64,000 nucleotides of DNA from Spisula solida (lineage: Eukaryota > Mollusca > Bivalvia > Venerida > Mactridae): assembly GCA_947247005.1 (NCBI GenBank), contig OX365955.1, positions 7,016,001 to 7,080,000 on the forward strand, in the 5' to 3' direction. The notes under the pieces were generated by a model, which saw only the letters and a list, made by a program, of their open reading frames with translations, had not been told where the DNA came from and did no database searches. Numbering within the stretch: position 1 is the stretch's first letter; each line of letters opens with the position of its first letter. Of the stretch, positions 34,701 through 44,995 are shown piece after piece. A program made the position numbers and the translations under genes.

Positions 34701-35026
34701 CAACACGATACGACCATGCTACAACGCGATACGACCATGCGACAACGCGATATGACAATGCGACGATAACATGATACGACCATGTGATAACGCGATACGG
34801 CCATGTGATAACGCGATACGGCATAAGTCAAATTTATATTACTCGTAGTAGTCAGTTCACTATTCAAGTATTGACACGTACCTGCTATTGCCAGATTCAA
34901 GACGAAATAAAACAGTCGACTTTTCTGATGATCTTTGAATGCTAGGACACAGATGACGATGCCATTCAGTACAACAATAATGGTAAACAGGATAAAGGAT
35001 ATAACAGCAGCAGCTTCATCAAAGGG
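28521..35026 (-). CDS. Class A peptide GPCR, vasopressin/NPS/CCAP-receptor-like (5'-incomplete)
   Basis: Six exons join in frame: 35026-34882, 34273-34073, 32507-32335, 31625-31481, 30524-30432 and 28732-28521 (969 bp, 322 residues plus stop). All GT-AG borders and phases agree (1, 1, 0, 1, 1). The product has seven hydrophobic helices, an LAIAD string in TM2, the TM3 and loop-2 cysteines (VLCRVWR and KGACNLTF), a PRAKVKSIKMT stretch before TM6, FFVCWTPYF in TM6 and LNSACNPLIF in TM7. IWKNW after TM5 and RAKVKSIKMT fit the vasopressin / neuropeptide S / CCAP receptor group. Changes from the class A norm are DRF for DRY and NPLIF for NPxxY. The first exon starts at an acceptor, so the N-terminus should be upstream; it was not found. 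The C-tail is short and could be extended by an unseen exon. Ligand unknown. Confidence 0.82.
29030..29690. repeat. About 158-bp tandem repeat with TGACCTTGACCT blocks
   Basis: The block gtggtgaacatttgtgtcag starts at about 29136, 29293, 29452 and 29549 (the last unit is truncated). Other shared blocks are catatgacctttaacccc, gtgaccttgaccttgaagcg and gcgctctgca.gtcgtctt. The array ends in a (GACG)n microsatellite and cgtcccttcgggcgtataaa. It lies in GPCR intron 5. Confidence 0.8.
29691..30431. other. GPCR intron 5, remainder
   Basis: AT-rich, no feature recognised. Confidence 0.4.
30432..30524 (-). CDS. GPCR exon, loop 3 to TM6 start
   Basis: A short exon (93 bp) that fits by phase on both sides. 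It encodes KIHAVNNAVTTGLLPRAKVK and SIKMTVVICI, the basic end of loop 3 and first half of TM6. Acceptor TTATTTCAG, donor ATAG/GTAATG. Confidence 0.8.
30794..31000. repeat. 9 x 23-bp array of CRE-like TGACGTCA sites
   Basis: Nine units of gatacccgtgacgtcatttt + gca follow without gaps. Seven contain the perfect palindrome TGACGTCA, the canonical cAMP-response element; unit 1 has TGACGTCT and unit 8 TGACGGCA. The array lies in GPCR intron 4. The match to the CRE is seen directly; any enhancer role is inference. Confidence 0.9.
31230..31448. mobile_element. MITE, second copy of the CCCCGATCTC family
   Basis: The 219-bp element starts ccccgatctctcgaaggatc and ends gaagtttcgggagatcgggg, with two or three mismatches between the ends. 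Internal similarity to 3818-4063 includes atccagactctgatttgagc. It is inserted in GPCR intron 4. Confidence 0.8.
31481..31625 (-). CDS. GPCR exon, TM5
   Basis: It encodes PYLVIVAAGVYIVPTLVIAV and CYVGICIVIWKNW, with the TM5 Pro, then the start of loop 3 (RAGMKLTEISKGARH). The donor G/GTAAGA is 32 bp from the MITE at 31230-31448, so the element sits almost against the splice site. Confidence 0.85.
32335..32507 (-). CDS. GPCR exon, TM4 and extracellular loop 2
   Basis: It encodes GFWRHLNRTLVISAWVISL (TM4 with its Trp), then KGINADPDADLF, the loop-2 cysteine in KGACNLTF with an N-glycosylation site (NLT), and ADWWK at a phase-0 donor, AAG/GTAATC. Confidence 0.85.
32690..33475. other. GPCR intron 2, no named feature
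   Basis: AT-rich intronic sequence. Just below it, 32530-32660 holds an inverted string (ggtattcaatattgatct / agatcaatattgaatacc), a probable small hairpin element. Confidence 0.4.
33480..33725 (-). mobile_element. tRNA-derived SINE, minus strand, best copy of its family
   Basis: On the minus strand gcttggcttaactgttacaa (A-box area) precedes gcccgggttcgataccaggc (B box). The body holds gctgagcgtctagcaaagga-like sequence in plus sense and ccatcgccacgagggtatga toward the tail. Related remnants are at 3430-3625 and 42890-42990. Confidence 0.7.
34073..34273 (-). CDS. GPCR exon, TM2-TM3
   Basis: The exon completes LAIAD and encodes VLIGVLNVLGDGIQ, the extracellular loop, Cys of TM3 in DVLCRVWRFSK, then NILLGMGVDRFLAIKFPLN, with DRF replacing DRY. 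Acceptor TTCACAG and donor G/GTAACG. Confidence 0.85.
34455..34825. repeat. CG-rich array of GCGATACGAC units
   Basis: Units of about 18-20 bp built on gcgatacgac, with variants (tcgcgacaa, catgcgata, ggacgacaa), fill most of GPCR intron 1. A higher-order period of about 115 bp is suggested by the recurrence of gcgatacgactcgcgaca near 34552 and 34667. Overlapping minus frames across it (RIALSRVV-like repeats) are artefacts. Confidence 0.75.
34882..35026 (-). CDS. GPCR exon, TM1
   Basis: It encodes PFDEAAAV, a hydrophobic helix with VLNGIVICVLAF (the TM1 Asn), the loop KDHQKSRLF, and the start of TM2 (NLAIA). The donor is G/GTACGT, phase 1. An in-frame ATG 30 nt upstream of the acceptor (35056) lies inside a dispersed repeat shared with 35705 and is an unlikely start. 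Confidence 0.8.
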
Positions 35027-35039
35027 CTGGAATGATACA

Positions 35040-35250
35040 AAGGTAATGAGAGACATTAGTGAGTTATCTTCCCTTAATACTCTCCAAAACTACATTGGTC
35101 CTATCATGCGGATAACTCCGCGTTTATCCCTATTCTGTTGGAGTTACCCCCCTTACTACTCTCTAAAACGACATTGTTCCTATTATGCGGGTTACTCTGC
35201 GTTTATCGCTGTTTTCTTTGATGCGCATGGTAGATAACTAGATATTAGGC
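35040..35250. repeat. Dispersed repeat 'gagagacattartgngttatcttccctta'
   Basis: Internal duplication: tctccaaaactacattggtc + ctatcatgcggataactccg recurs about 75 bp later in altered form. The first part recurs at 35705-35745, and 'ttactctgc.tttatcgctg' recurs at 37545. It directly abuts the TM1 exon acceptor. Confidence 0.55.
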
Positions 35251-35784
35251 TGAAATATTTAAATCTGCGATTTACATAAGTTTGGCTACATTATGGTTTC
35301 ACATTACAGTATATTCATTTGGGCAGTTCTAAACTTTTACGTAACACAGAAGCGAGAAATTTCACAACTAATAGGACAGAACAGAACATATAATATTATA
35401 TCTCTAATTTACACCCAACATAGGACCTACAACATACGGAGACACAACGATAAAGTCAGAGGATCTCAACTTGTTAGCACCAATGTACTCACTATATCTC
35501 GGGCTTTATCTGTCACCAATGTCGGTCATTCTTGACAACAAGGATTTTCATTATCATTATGATACAATATCATCCAGCATTTGTTGTCAAGGACTTTCTG
35601 TTACATCTCAAAATGCTTGATAAACAGTATTTTCATCAGATTAACGATGTACGGTAATATCGGTCAACTTGATTTCTGTGACATCTCAAACCAATATTTT
35701 CATTTAATGAGAGACATTAATGTGTTATCTTCCCTTACTACTCTACAACTATCGGCGAGCACAATTAACATGACGAATTTTATG

Positions 35785-37390
35785 GGTCAGACAGTCAACA
35801 ACCACAAATGGGGTGTACGGGGAATTGGGAAGATATCCATTATATATTAATAGTTATACGAAAGTGATTAAATATTGGTGTCGAATTGTTCAGTCTAATA
35901 ATATTATAATTAAACATCTGTATACTGACATGGAAACTAGTTGCATTCGTGGGAAAAAAATTGGTTATTTAAAGTTAAGACCTTACTTGACCAGTATCCG
36001 AGGCTTTTCATTTGTGTTTCTCAACCTATATAGTGTAGATATTGATACATTCCATTTACAATTTAAGTCGCGTGTAATAGATGTGTTTTTACAAACATGG
36101 CGAAATAGTATTGCTTATAGCCAATCATTATTGCTTACAAATCATTTAAGCTTTCATTTGACTTTGAATATTACCTCAATGCTATGCCACGCAAATTATG
36201 TATTGCTCTGTCGCGTTCAAGTAGACTTGTTTCACACGATCTTCGTATTGTTACCGGTAGATATGCAGCAAATAGAATTAATAGACACGAGCGGGTGTGT
36301 ACATTATGTTTTTTATATATATATATATATATACATGTATATAGCTTTTATTCAGAAAAAGGCTATTAGCCTATCATTCCACAAACATATATACAGGTAT
36401 AAACATAGCATGTCAATGGTGGTACAAGAAAATAATTATAAACAGTGTACATACATATACGTATATGTATAAGCATTTGCAAATTTGTTAATGAGTTATA
36501 CATGTAGTTCAATAAATTTGCACATATTAAAGTTAAACTAGAAATACATATGAACATGTGTGTATAACAGAAAAACAGAAAAAGATAATAGTTGGTAAGG
36601 GGAGAATTGGGACTATAAGAAGTGTAGTAGTGATCTTAATTCAAAACTTTTGTGCACAAACAATGATAGGTTTTTTATCGTACAATGATTTTCGCTGTTC
36701 AAAAGTTGTGCAAATTTCAAAACGTTCGGATGTTTCCAATAATATTTTTCTTAAATCCTGATATAACGGACATTCTAAAACGAAATGAAATTCACCTTCT
36801 AATGTACTACAACATTTATGAAATGGAACAGATTTAGAAGACGAATACCATTTCTTAATTATCTGTCCAGTTTATCTTGAATTACGTAAGAAATATTTAA
36901 AAAGATATTTTTACAATAGGCCAAGTGTGTACAAGTTCTTAGATCAAATGCAGTCTACAAATAAGCATATCTTAAATAATCTAGGACATTATATTTTGGA
37001 AACGTTTGCTGTTAGAAAAAAATTAGTTAGCAACATTGCTTATACATATTATTGAAAATTGCGTTTTTGAATTATAATTTTGTTTTTGTGCGTATGCGTG
37101 CGTGCGTGCGTGCGTGTTTGTTTGTTTTTTTCGGGTTCAACCTCCAAATCTATGTATTTCACAAAAATGTTTTTAAAGTAGTTTGTATACATGCTATGGA
37201 TATTTATAACGTAATATCCTGTTTTTCACTGACTCTTGTAATTGTTTAATATTAATATTTTCCGTTTCTTTATTCTAAATTTCATATTCTCTTCACCTTT
37301 CACGTTTATTTATGCATGTATTTATTATGTATGATGATGAGCTGTACAGCTCAAGTCTGAAAATAAAATGTTCTGTTCTGTTCTGTTCAT
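35785..37390 (+). pseudogene. LINE 3' end, broken, with a nested LINE tail
   Basis: The frame from about 35785 reads TTTNGVYGELGRYPLYI, then KYWCRIVQSNN, a conserved segment well after the RT domain in a molluscan LINE type I recognise by pattern. A frameshift near 36184 moves the frame to IVTGRYAANRINRHERVCTLC. Sequence 36316-36850 interrupts it, and the frame resumes with HFLIICPVYLELRKKYLKRY and a stop near 37052. The copy ends in the tandem tail (tgttc)n at 37366-37387. No RT domain remains. Truncated and dead. Confidence 0.75.
36316..36850 (-). pseudogene. Second LINE tail, inverted inside the first
   Basis: On the minus strand the upper end reads WYSSSKSVPFHKCCSTLEG + EFHFVLECPLYQDLRKN, the same C-terminal region (E.HF...CP.Y..LRK) as the host LINE but a different copy, followed by stops. 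Its other end is a (TA)n run at 36317-36337. The host loses the residues normally between the first Cys pair and HF, so the insertion came with a deletion or through recombination. Confidence 0.7.
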
Positions 37391-37394
37391 GACA

Positions 37395-37450
37395 TTGCCA
37401 TCCTTGAATATCCGTGTTTATCCGTTGTCCAATCAGAGTTGTTATTTTAA
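37395..37450 (+). repeat. Dispersed 50-bp repeat, pair of 56055-56107
   Basis: cttgaatatccgtgtttatc + cgttgtccaatcagagttg is repeated inverted at 56055-56107 with one or two changes. It is the edge of a longer unknown element. Confidence 0.6.
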
Positions 37451-38920
37451 CTAATCAAAACATTTAAAATTAAAGTTACTTTTAATAACGCAAAGACACG
37501 AGGACAAAATAATGTTCTCTGTCATACATGGTCCTAACCAACGGATTACTCTGCTTTTATCGCTGTTTTGTTAGTCTTTTTTTCCTTTCTCTTTTATTCT
37601 TTATCAATGCATTTACAAAAATGCAAGTATGAGGTACATGTACACATAATATTGATTTAAGGCAACTATAACATAAGTTTTAAAAATGTTAACTAGTAAT
37701 TAGGTAGTAATTAGGCTGAAATATTTGCATCCGAGTAATTGTGATATTAAATGAAGCAAATTTAAGGAACTAAAGGTACTGGACCTTTAACAACAAAAAC
37801 TTGACTTGAACGATTTTCCGAGTTGAATGTTCACCTTGTAATGATCTTCACCTTCGTGACTTTGATCTGAATGCTGACCTAGATATCAGTTTGTAATAAA
37901 GTTGTACATACGTTCATTAACATCAAGTTATGTGCATTTTGCATTTTTACACTCAGTGAAATCAAATACATCGAATCGCCTGCTTAGAATTAGAAGGTCG
38001 TCAGTACTACTTATAAGACTTGTGTATATTTGAATCTGCATCTCAATGCGCTTCTTATGAGCCTATTTTCATGAAAATCGGAAGTGGTCATGTTGACCAA
38101 ACTGAAGTTTAAAAGCTTGTTTTTCCATTAGTAAAGAGTAGTTTTTAGACAGTTTTTTCTCGTTTTCTCAAAATATTGATTTTGTACATATGACATTCTA
38201 ATTCTAAGCCAGCGATATATGCTTATTGTTCTTGATCTTTAAAAGTATCATCATTGGTGTAATAGTGTAGATTGTGTATTTTAAAAACCCTGTATAAAAT
38301 AGTGCCATGAAATGACCCAGTAGTTGACAGATTTATCATCAGTTTAATGGGTTGTCTGTCTGTGAGTTTCCTCATAAATCAGTAGTTAATCAAGTTACCA
38401 GATTAAGGCGAATACTATAAGGATGCATCATGAGCTTCTACCTATGATAAGGATATCTCACACCCGATAGTTCGGAATTTTAACAAGGAGCTAGGCTTGT
38501 AGCCAGTAACATGTAAAATAAAATATCACATTCTACTGTCTACTGTCTACGTCGCGTGTACGCTCATATTATGATAGTTTTCTTGCATTAGCAACGGGCA
38601 TACGTATAGTTTCGTCCTTATGATAGCTTTATTTAAACATTATAAACATAATTACAAGTACATTTTGTATATTGGTGCTTGATAAACGATGATTAAGATA
38701 AACTGCAGTGATATGTTCGCGTGTCTAGAGTATTATTTTAACGGCAGTTATAAATTTCTGCAGTCAGGATATCGTATATTGTTTATTTGCTAAAGTGTTT
38801 TGGGGGAAAACTATTCTTTATGAAACTTAATGTAGACAAATGACTGAAATAATTGATCAGAATGATTCCCTTCATACCGATAATGTAAACACTGCATTTA
38901 ATTATATAATAGAATAGAAT
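37451..38920. other. AT-rich intergenic sequence
   Basis: No exon, tRNA or named repeat was recognised, apart from the fragment at 37545 shared with 35040-35250. Confidence 0.4.
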
Positions 38921-38924
38921 ATTA

Positions 38925-39770
38925 TCCCCCGCCGGAGGCGAAGGGATGTAGTAATAGTATGCGTCCGTCCTTCCATCCTTAAGTCCTTCTGTCCGTCCCA
39001 TATTTTGTCCGGAGCATAACTCTTAAACTATTTGAGGTATTGACTTGTAACTTGGTATGTAAATTGATGGCAACTAGGAGAAGTGCAATGACCAAGAACC
39101 ATTACTCTATTTGGCCCAGTTTTGAAATTATCTCCCTTTATTTAAGTTATGGTGGAAAATATTTTTTCAAAAATATTTTGTTTAGATTATAGGAATTTAT
39201 ACCTTGTTAAAGCATGAAATATGGTGGGTGTGTGTCATACAAATGTTTTATCTTGATAATTTCAAGGTGAACCTGTATTTTATTCGGTCTAAGTATGTGC
39301 ATAACTGTATAAATAAAATGTTTGGGTAATTGATAGTGATATATGCCCATTGATTTGAGTTTTATTAAGGAATTTAGACATTATATATTTTGAAGAATGA
39401 ACATAGAAATTACTATATTAAATCCATCTTTTGCTTGTTATTGATTTTGTTTTTATTGATATAACTATTAGGCATATGGGAAATCATTTCATTTTAAAAA
39501 TTAATTGAATTTGATGATTTTATAAACATTTTTGTCAGTACAGTCTTCATATTTTTTCGACAAATTGCAATTTATAATGGGGGTGATCAACCAAAACATT
39601 TTCCCTTCTATTTAACTCTGCCTGGTTCTTTTTCATTAATTACTCCTTATTTATTTTCCCTAACATCTCCTCCCTTCTTTTTATATCTAGTCCTGTTTCT
39701 ATTTAACGCCCATTAGTGGCAATCAAATACGGCGGGGGTGGCCATGTGATCATGGCTCTTGTTTCCTATT
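38925..39770 (+). repeat. Dispersed element 'ccccgccggaggcgaaggga ... cggcgggggtggccatg'
   Basis: It opens with a CpG-rich block and a degenerate (GTCC)n stretch, continues tttgtccggagcataactct and gggcaatcaaatac..., and closes with acggcgggggtggccatgtg. The opening ccccgcc and closing ggcgggg are complementary. I know similar blocks as abundant in molluscan DNA; no copy is seen elsewhere in this window. Confidence 0.4.
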
Positions 39771-39774
39771 GGGT

Positions 39775-40740
39775 TAATGGCAAAGGGATACCCCTCCACA
39801 AGGTAGAACATTTCCCAACATATTGTTCATTAAGGATGTTGGAGCGCTTAGGGTCCCACCTTCAGAATTTGCTCACATTTTGCCAGGAAGTAAAGAAATC
39901 TATACTGACACAAAATATGATGAAATAACACTAGGTCACGGAACTCGTTTTTCGGGTAATCAGCCCTGATTGAAGTGTGTATGAATTATTTTTATAATTC
40001 CATGGAAATTGGTAAATTGGTGGTGGTGTTCAAATTTGACAATTTTATTTGATGTCTGTGATCTAAATAATAAAATATTGTTCAATATAGTTTGGGTACA
40101 CATTGTTATACATGATCAAGATACCAAAAAGGGTATATTTAATTTTGGTTTTATATATATTGCTCTTTTACCCCACCCACTTCATATTTAATGCAGCAAA
40201 ATATCACCCAGGTAAAATCCTAATAACTTTTTTTCTCACCTTAAACTTTTTTAAATATTTTGTTAAAAAAGTCTAGAGACATAGATCTTCAAAATTATGC
40301 AATAAAAATATATGTCACCGAGGTATCTTTTTCGCAAGTTTTGTTTTTATTTTGGTTAAATGTGGCTAAAATGCTGAGAAAATCAATAAAAACGCTTAAA
40401 ATAAAATTTATTGAACATGTAAATATCGCGAAAACACATCAACACACAATAAACAAACATTACCAAACGAATCTGACTCCCAAAAAAGTCATTTGGCATA
40501 AATAGCAATATTTTTATTTTTTACCCCACCCACCTATTTTTCTCGGAATGGAAACCGCCATTTCGATTAGTATTTTCTGATTTTATTGCATAATACTTAT
40601 CAGAACTGTTCAATTTGGTTTATTTTAGAATATTTTGACACATTTTTACATTTATAAGGCACATAACGTACTATGACAAATGACGCATGCGCATTAAACC
40701 GATCCAGCATCCTTAAAGAGGAAGGTCTTGTGAGCTGGAA
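39775..40740. other. AT-rich intergenic sequence
   Basis: No gene seen. The phrase taccccacccac.t occurs twice (about 40170 and 40520), suggesting a decayed duplication. Confidence 0.35.
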
Positions 40741-40744
40741 AACG

Positions 40745-41045
40745 ATGGTTGTGAATCTGAGATTAATGTAGGTCATTATGTTTTCCCAATCATAGAAATT
40801 TGTTCAAACTTTGTACACGTATATGAAAAATGTATCATAATTATGAACATATAATGTACAAATATTGCTTATTTAGTAACGTTAATCTGCCTTTGAATAC
40901 GAACATTTGGACAAAAACTCAAATAACTCATAAACATGTTCGGTGACCTATGTTTATTTTTGTATTTTTCTGTTTATATCATAACACTGTGTTCATATAC
41001 AAAGTTTGGACACATTCTCAATAGTATAGGAATGTTTTGCCCCAT
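40745..41045. repeat. Dispersed repeat, copy A
   Basis: gttttcccaatcatagaaat ... tgcctttgaatacgaacatt ... tcggtgacctatgtttat matches 46174-46410 block by block. Both are plus sense. Function unknown. Confidence 0.7.
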
Positions 41046-42885
41046 CTCTTATACGAGCAAGCAACTGTATTTCAACAGGCGTTAGTGACCGATAGTCTCA
41101 ATAAGCTGCTAATAAGGGAGACAATTTCGACAATAAGCCAGCAAATTGGCCTAGATTCCTGGGTTTGTAACTCTATAGTAACTGATCAAAAGCCCTCTTT
41201 AAAGCATGGTTCATGTGCAGCGCCATATGAAGTTTAACTCGCCGTGGCTGAATCAATACAACGTCTGTCCAATATCAAAACCTCGTAAAGTCACTTTTAT
41301 GAATTTTACAAGAGAGGTATTGTTGTCTGACAAGTTCGAACATGAACGAAACGTAATCTGTCGAGGTTATATGTCATATATAATAACTTTTAAGGACGTG
41401 GCATAGGGTAGTTTATGCGCATTCTTTCTGTCCATGTACCTTATACTGAGATAGAGGTCGCGTTTTGCACTGGATCGTCATGAAAATTGGGCAAAACATG
41501 TGTCATGATATCGTCTAGGTTTAGTGTTAATATTGGTAATTTGGGATAAAAATTAAGTCACTGAGTCATAATATGAAAACAAGTTGCGTGAAATGTAGGC
41601 TACATTTTCATTTACTTTTAGGAATTATTACTTGGGTTACCTGTCCATCTGTGCCCCCCCCCCCCCAGCTATCTAGAATGCGACTTCACGGCAAAATTGG
41701 GGAAGGGAGATAATTATGTCATAAAAGCACACTACGAAGCATGATAACCTATTTTCTATTTTATTTTTAGATTAAATACACTTTAATCAACATCAGCCAA
41801 ATAGCCAAATATAAATTATGACAAGACATGAAATTGTGTACAAAATGTACTCATTTTGTCTTGTTTTGCGCCATGTTACCGCAATGTTCAATGAAAAGGG
41901 ACATAATTATGTCCTAACTACACGCAAAGAATCATGACAACACGTCAATTTCCTCTTATTTTATATTTATTATACTTTCATGAATATTAAACGTAAATGT
42001 AAGCATTCTTTTAGTGTTATAGTATTTTCTTAAGGCACATAATGTGTCTCTTTTATGCAATTTCACTGAGATTTTTAATAATAAAGGGGGGGGGGGCAAA
42101 AATGACGTCATAGTGCAAAAGTAGTCCCGCGACCTATCTTTTTTATTTAATTTTTGGATTGAGTACACTTTTATCAACAGAATTAGCAATAAAAATTGGA
42201 TTTTAAAACGCGACACTGGGGGTATGCTGTTTTATAGCAGACAATTCAGGTTATGCCGGTATTGGAATAGTGAAGATTAAAGGTAAATGTATTGGCGTCA
42301 TTTTGGTACTAAGATGATAAAAATGAGATGCGTATTAACAAATATATAGTACAATCAATACGTCGATCAAGAAAACAAAAGTCGCATTCTGACCAAATTA
42401 TTTTACATGGTTACCTCCCCTTGACCTAAACACATTTATATGCAGGTCTATGAGACAATGGTGTGTGTTTCCTGCAACAATGTTTCCATGCCATATAGTC
42501 ACATTTTAAATAAAAGTTGGATATGTCATTTATTATATTCAATTTAATTTAGAATTGGTATATAGAATTTAGACTAGCCTTGCGTAAACATTCGATCTGT
42601 TATACAGGATGGTCATCTTCAACGACAGAACCAATGCGCCGATAAACATGTTACTTTTGTTTTCTGGACCAATGTCTTATTCGTGCGATAATTTAGTTAA
42701 TACTCTTTGAATTGTATTAAGTTTGGTATCAAAGTGACGATATTGAATTAGCCTTTACGAATATACAAATACATTTTGGATGGGAATTTGTTTTCCTCAA
42801 ATATATAGTAACATACCCAAGTGTCGCGTTTTTAAATCCGTTAACCATACTAATTTATTTATTTACGGTCGATGGTGAAACAAGT
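41046..42885. other. Intergenic sequence with a weak internal repeat
   Basis: The strings agggagataattatgtcata, aagcatgataac and the following tttattttt.gattaaatacacttt.atcaac occur two or three times (about 41705, 41900 and 42130) with an irregular spacing of 200 bp. Open frames at 41037-41406 lack splice sites. Homopolymer runs lie at 41656 (C) and 42088 (G). Confidence 0.35.
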
Positions 42886-42889
42886 TTTA

Positions 42890-42990
42890 CAACTTATATT
42901 AATCACTCTCGATACCTCATTCCTGATGTTATCCATCGCCACGAGGGTATGAGAGAAGAGAAGCCAGTTTCCCCTATTATTGGTCTTCGA
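42890..42990 (-). mobile_element. Truncated SINE tail
   Basis: It matches 33495-33600 (attaatcactctcgatacct ... ccatcgccacgagggtatga) without the tRNA-like head. Confidence 0.6.
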
Positions 42991-42999
42991 GATAGTTTT

Positions 43000-44095
43000 T
43001 GAGCCACGGCCAATTTTGTGTCTTTTTAGCAGTTAGTTATCGGAAATTTTGACAATTCTTATCTTGTCAAAACTTTTAGAATTTTCTAATCAATACCAAA
43101 AGTGTATAGAAATGTTTGAATAATATGTGTACATTAAAACCCATAGACATTATTTAAATACGAAAAATATCGATTTTAATACAAAAATTAATACATTGCT
43201 AAATATCGGGATTTTTGGTCATTTTCTTGAAAAGTGATGTTGCAAAAGGGCACATGGCCCCTTAGACATACCGCGACATACCTTTTTTTATTTCATATAT
43301 TGCTAAGCATATACATGTATTACAGTTGTAATTGTGCAAAATATTGTTGCATCATCATCGGATAAAAATTAGGTTTTCCGATTTATTCGTATTTTTCACT
43401 TATATGTGAAGCTTGTTGACCAAAACCTTATATATTGAAATATTTTCGGCGTCTTACGGAAATATATTTTAATTCTTTTTTAGGGGAGTTAGAAAAAATA
43501 ATTCTCTATTAGTTGTAAATCAATTTAAGCCATCGAAATTGTAAGAAATGCCTCTATAATAAATATATTGTTATTATATTTGATTACTAGTACACTTTTC
43601 ATAGCGCTCGTAAATAATACGCTGGTAATAATATTTCGACAACCAGGCGACTTAGATGTATTGCTTTCTTTCTTGACCTGCTTATTCAATAGCGCCCGTG
43701 AATAAAAAAACGTTCAGTGGAAGTCGGAAATTGCAAAAGCAGTCTATCATAAAGCCATTATCTGTAGTCCTGGGATTGCTTTTCAGCACAGCGAAGTTTT
43801 TATATGCCGCTCACTTTTTATTAGTGTCCTCCCGAGTGTGTTTCGTTGTCTGTTTTGAAGCGCTCCCTGGAGCTTTTACAGCGACACAAGTCCAACTAGA
43901 CCCTTAATTTCTTGCCGCCACGTTAAATTCCCCTTGGTTATATCAGTAGAAAACCAATTCCACCATCTCTCCATAGATGTTTGCCATTACACTTTCTCAG
44001 TTTTTGTTTCGTATACCGGTCCATTGTAATTTGGTACAGATGTGCCTCTGGGGTGTATTATGTCATAAGAATACGCCATTTCTTAACCATTTTTT
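43000..44095. other. Intergenic sequence; CpG-richer patch at 43680-43920
   Basis: Mostly AT-rich. The patch 43680-43920 is open in one plus frame (SGSRKLQKQS ... VQLDP) and richer in GC. It might be a 5' exon or promoter-proximal region for the exon-like piece at 44104, but no donor or motif makes this firm. Confidence 0.25.
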
Positions 44096-44103
44096 TCATT
44101 CAG

Positions 44104-44149
44104 GATGATAATCACTGCGGTATATCGTACACCGGATATTGCTAGTAAG
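44104..44149 (+). CDS. Possible short coding exon, gene unknown
   Basis: A pyrimidine-rich acceptor (ttttttcattcag) is followed by G-ATG, fifteen codons MIITAVYRTPDIASK, and a strong donor AAG/GTGAGT. Both borders are good, the codons carry several CpG-containing triplets unlike the AT-rich surroundings, and the ATG directly follows the acceptor. I cannot name the protein, and no partner exon fits with certainty. Confidence 0.35.
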
Positions 44150-44990
44150 GTGAGTAATTGTTATCCATTTTCGCACACCAATCAAGTTCAGAGACGCTGT
44201 TTTGTCTTTCTGAGTTTGTTTAATGATACTTTTATACAAAAGTATCTACAACGATAATTTTCCTAGTCCCTGAAAGCCGGCAAACATCTAGGAATTTCTT
44301 AAACGACCAAACTCGTATCGTTACTCACGCAAAAAATGAGCTCGGTCTATCGAATAAAGATGTTTTTTTATATTCTGCGTTAAACTACACAACTTGAATC
44401 GATCAAAATGACATCCAAGTGACAAAGTTTATGTTGTTAATGCTTTATCAGGAAAGAAATTATAAATAACAGTGCATTTTGAGAATAAATAAAAATGTTA
44501 GTGTACAGAGTAATGCTTTAGAGTTGCTAACTGGTGTACGCAGTATTGCTGTACAGTGTACGCAGTATTGCTCACGGAAATTAAGTAAATTCTAGGTATA
44601 ACCAGTGTTATTCGGTAAATATTACTTACATTGTCTAGATCTATATCAAATAATGAAAATTGGAGAGTGTTAAAACAACATTAAAACATGCTGTAATGTA
44701 CGAATCCTGAGGTGAGCTCGAGCATCCCTCAACATTTTAAATGTAATACTATGTATGTACACCAGTTTGACAGGGTTTAGAGTATGGTTAGTACATATTT
44801 ATCGTACATATTTAGTTAACTACTCCATTGTCTTAAACATAGGTTTTCCCTAACGTACGTTCAAATACTAACTAACTCGCCTAGAGCGCCAGAATCATAC
44901 ATCGTACTCACATCAGCGTCTCTAACCAATGGTCAGCTTCTTACCATATTTTGTGACATCATGTTGCAACCAACCCATATCATGTTACCA
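44150..44990. other. Spacer between exon-like piece and LINE tail
   Basis: AT-rich. A short direct repeat, tgtacgcagtattgct, occurs twice at 44534-44570. Nothing else was recognised. Confidence 0.35.
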
Positions 44991-44995
44991 ACTTT

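Noticed and set aside
34450..35056. 191-codon minus frame joining the GPCR TM1 segment to repeated RIALSRVV strings
   Set aside because: The first part is the real TM1 exon, ending at the GTACGT donor at 34881. The rest is the intron array read through.
35027..35056. ATG at 35056 as the GPCR start
   Set aside because: It lies upstream of a good acceptor and inside a dispersed repeat shared with 35705. The exon starts at 35026 in phase 0, so an upstream exon is more likely.
36184..36472. Host protein gene at 35.8-36.5 kb
   Set aside because: The readable parts match the end of a LINE ORF2, are frameshifted, and are followed by a LINE-type (tgttc)n tail.
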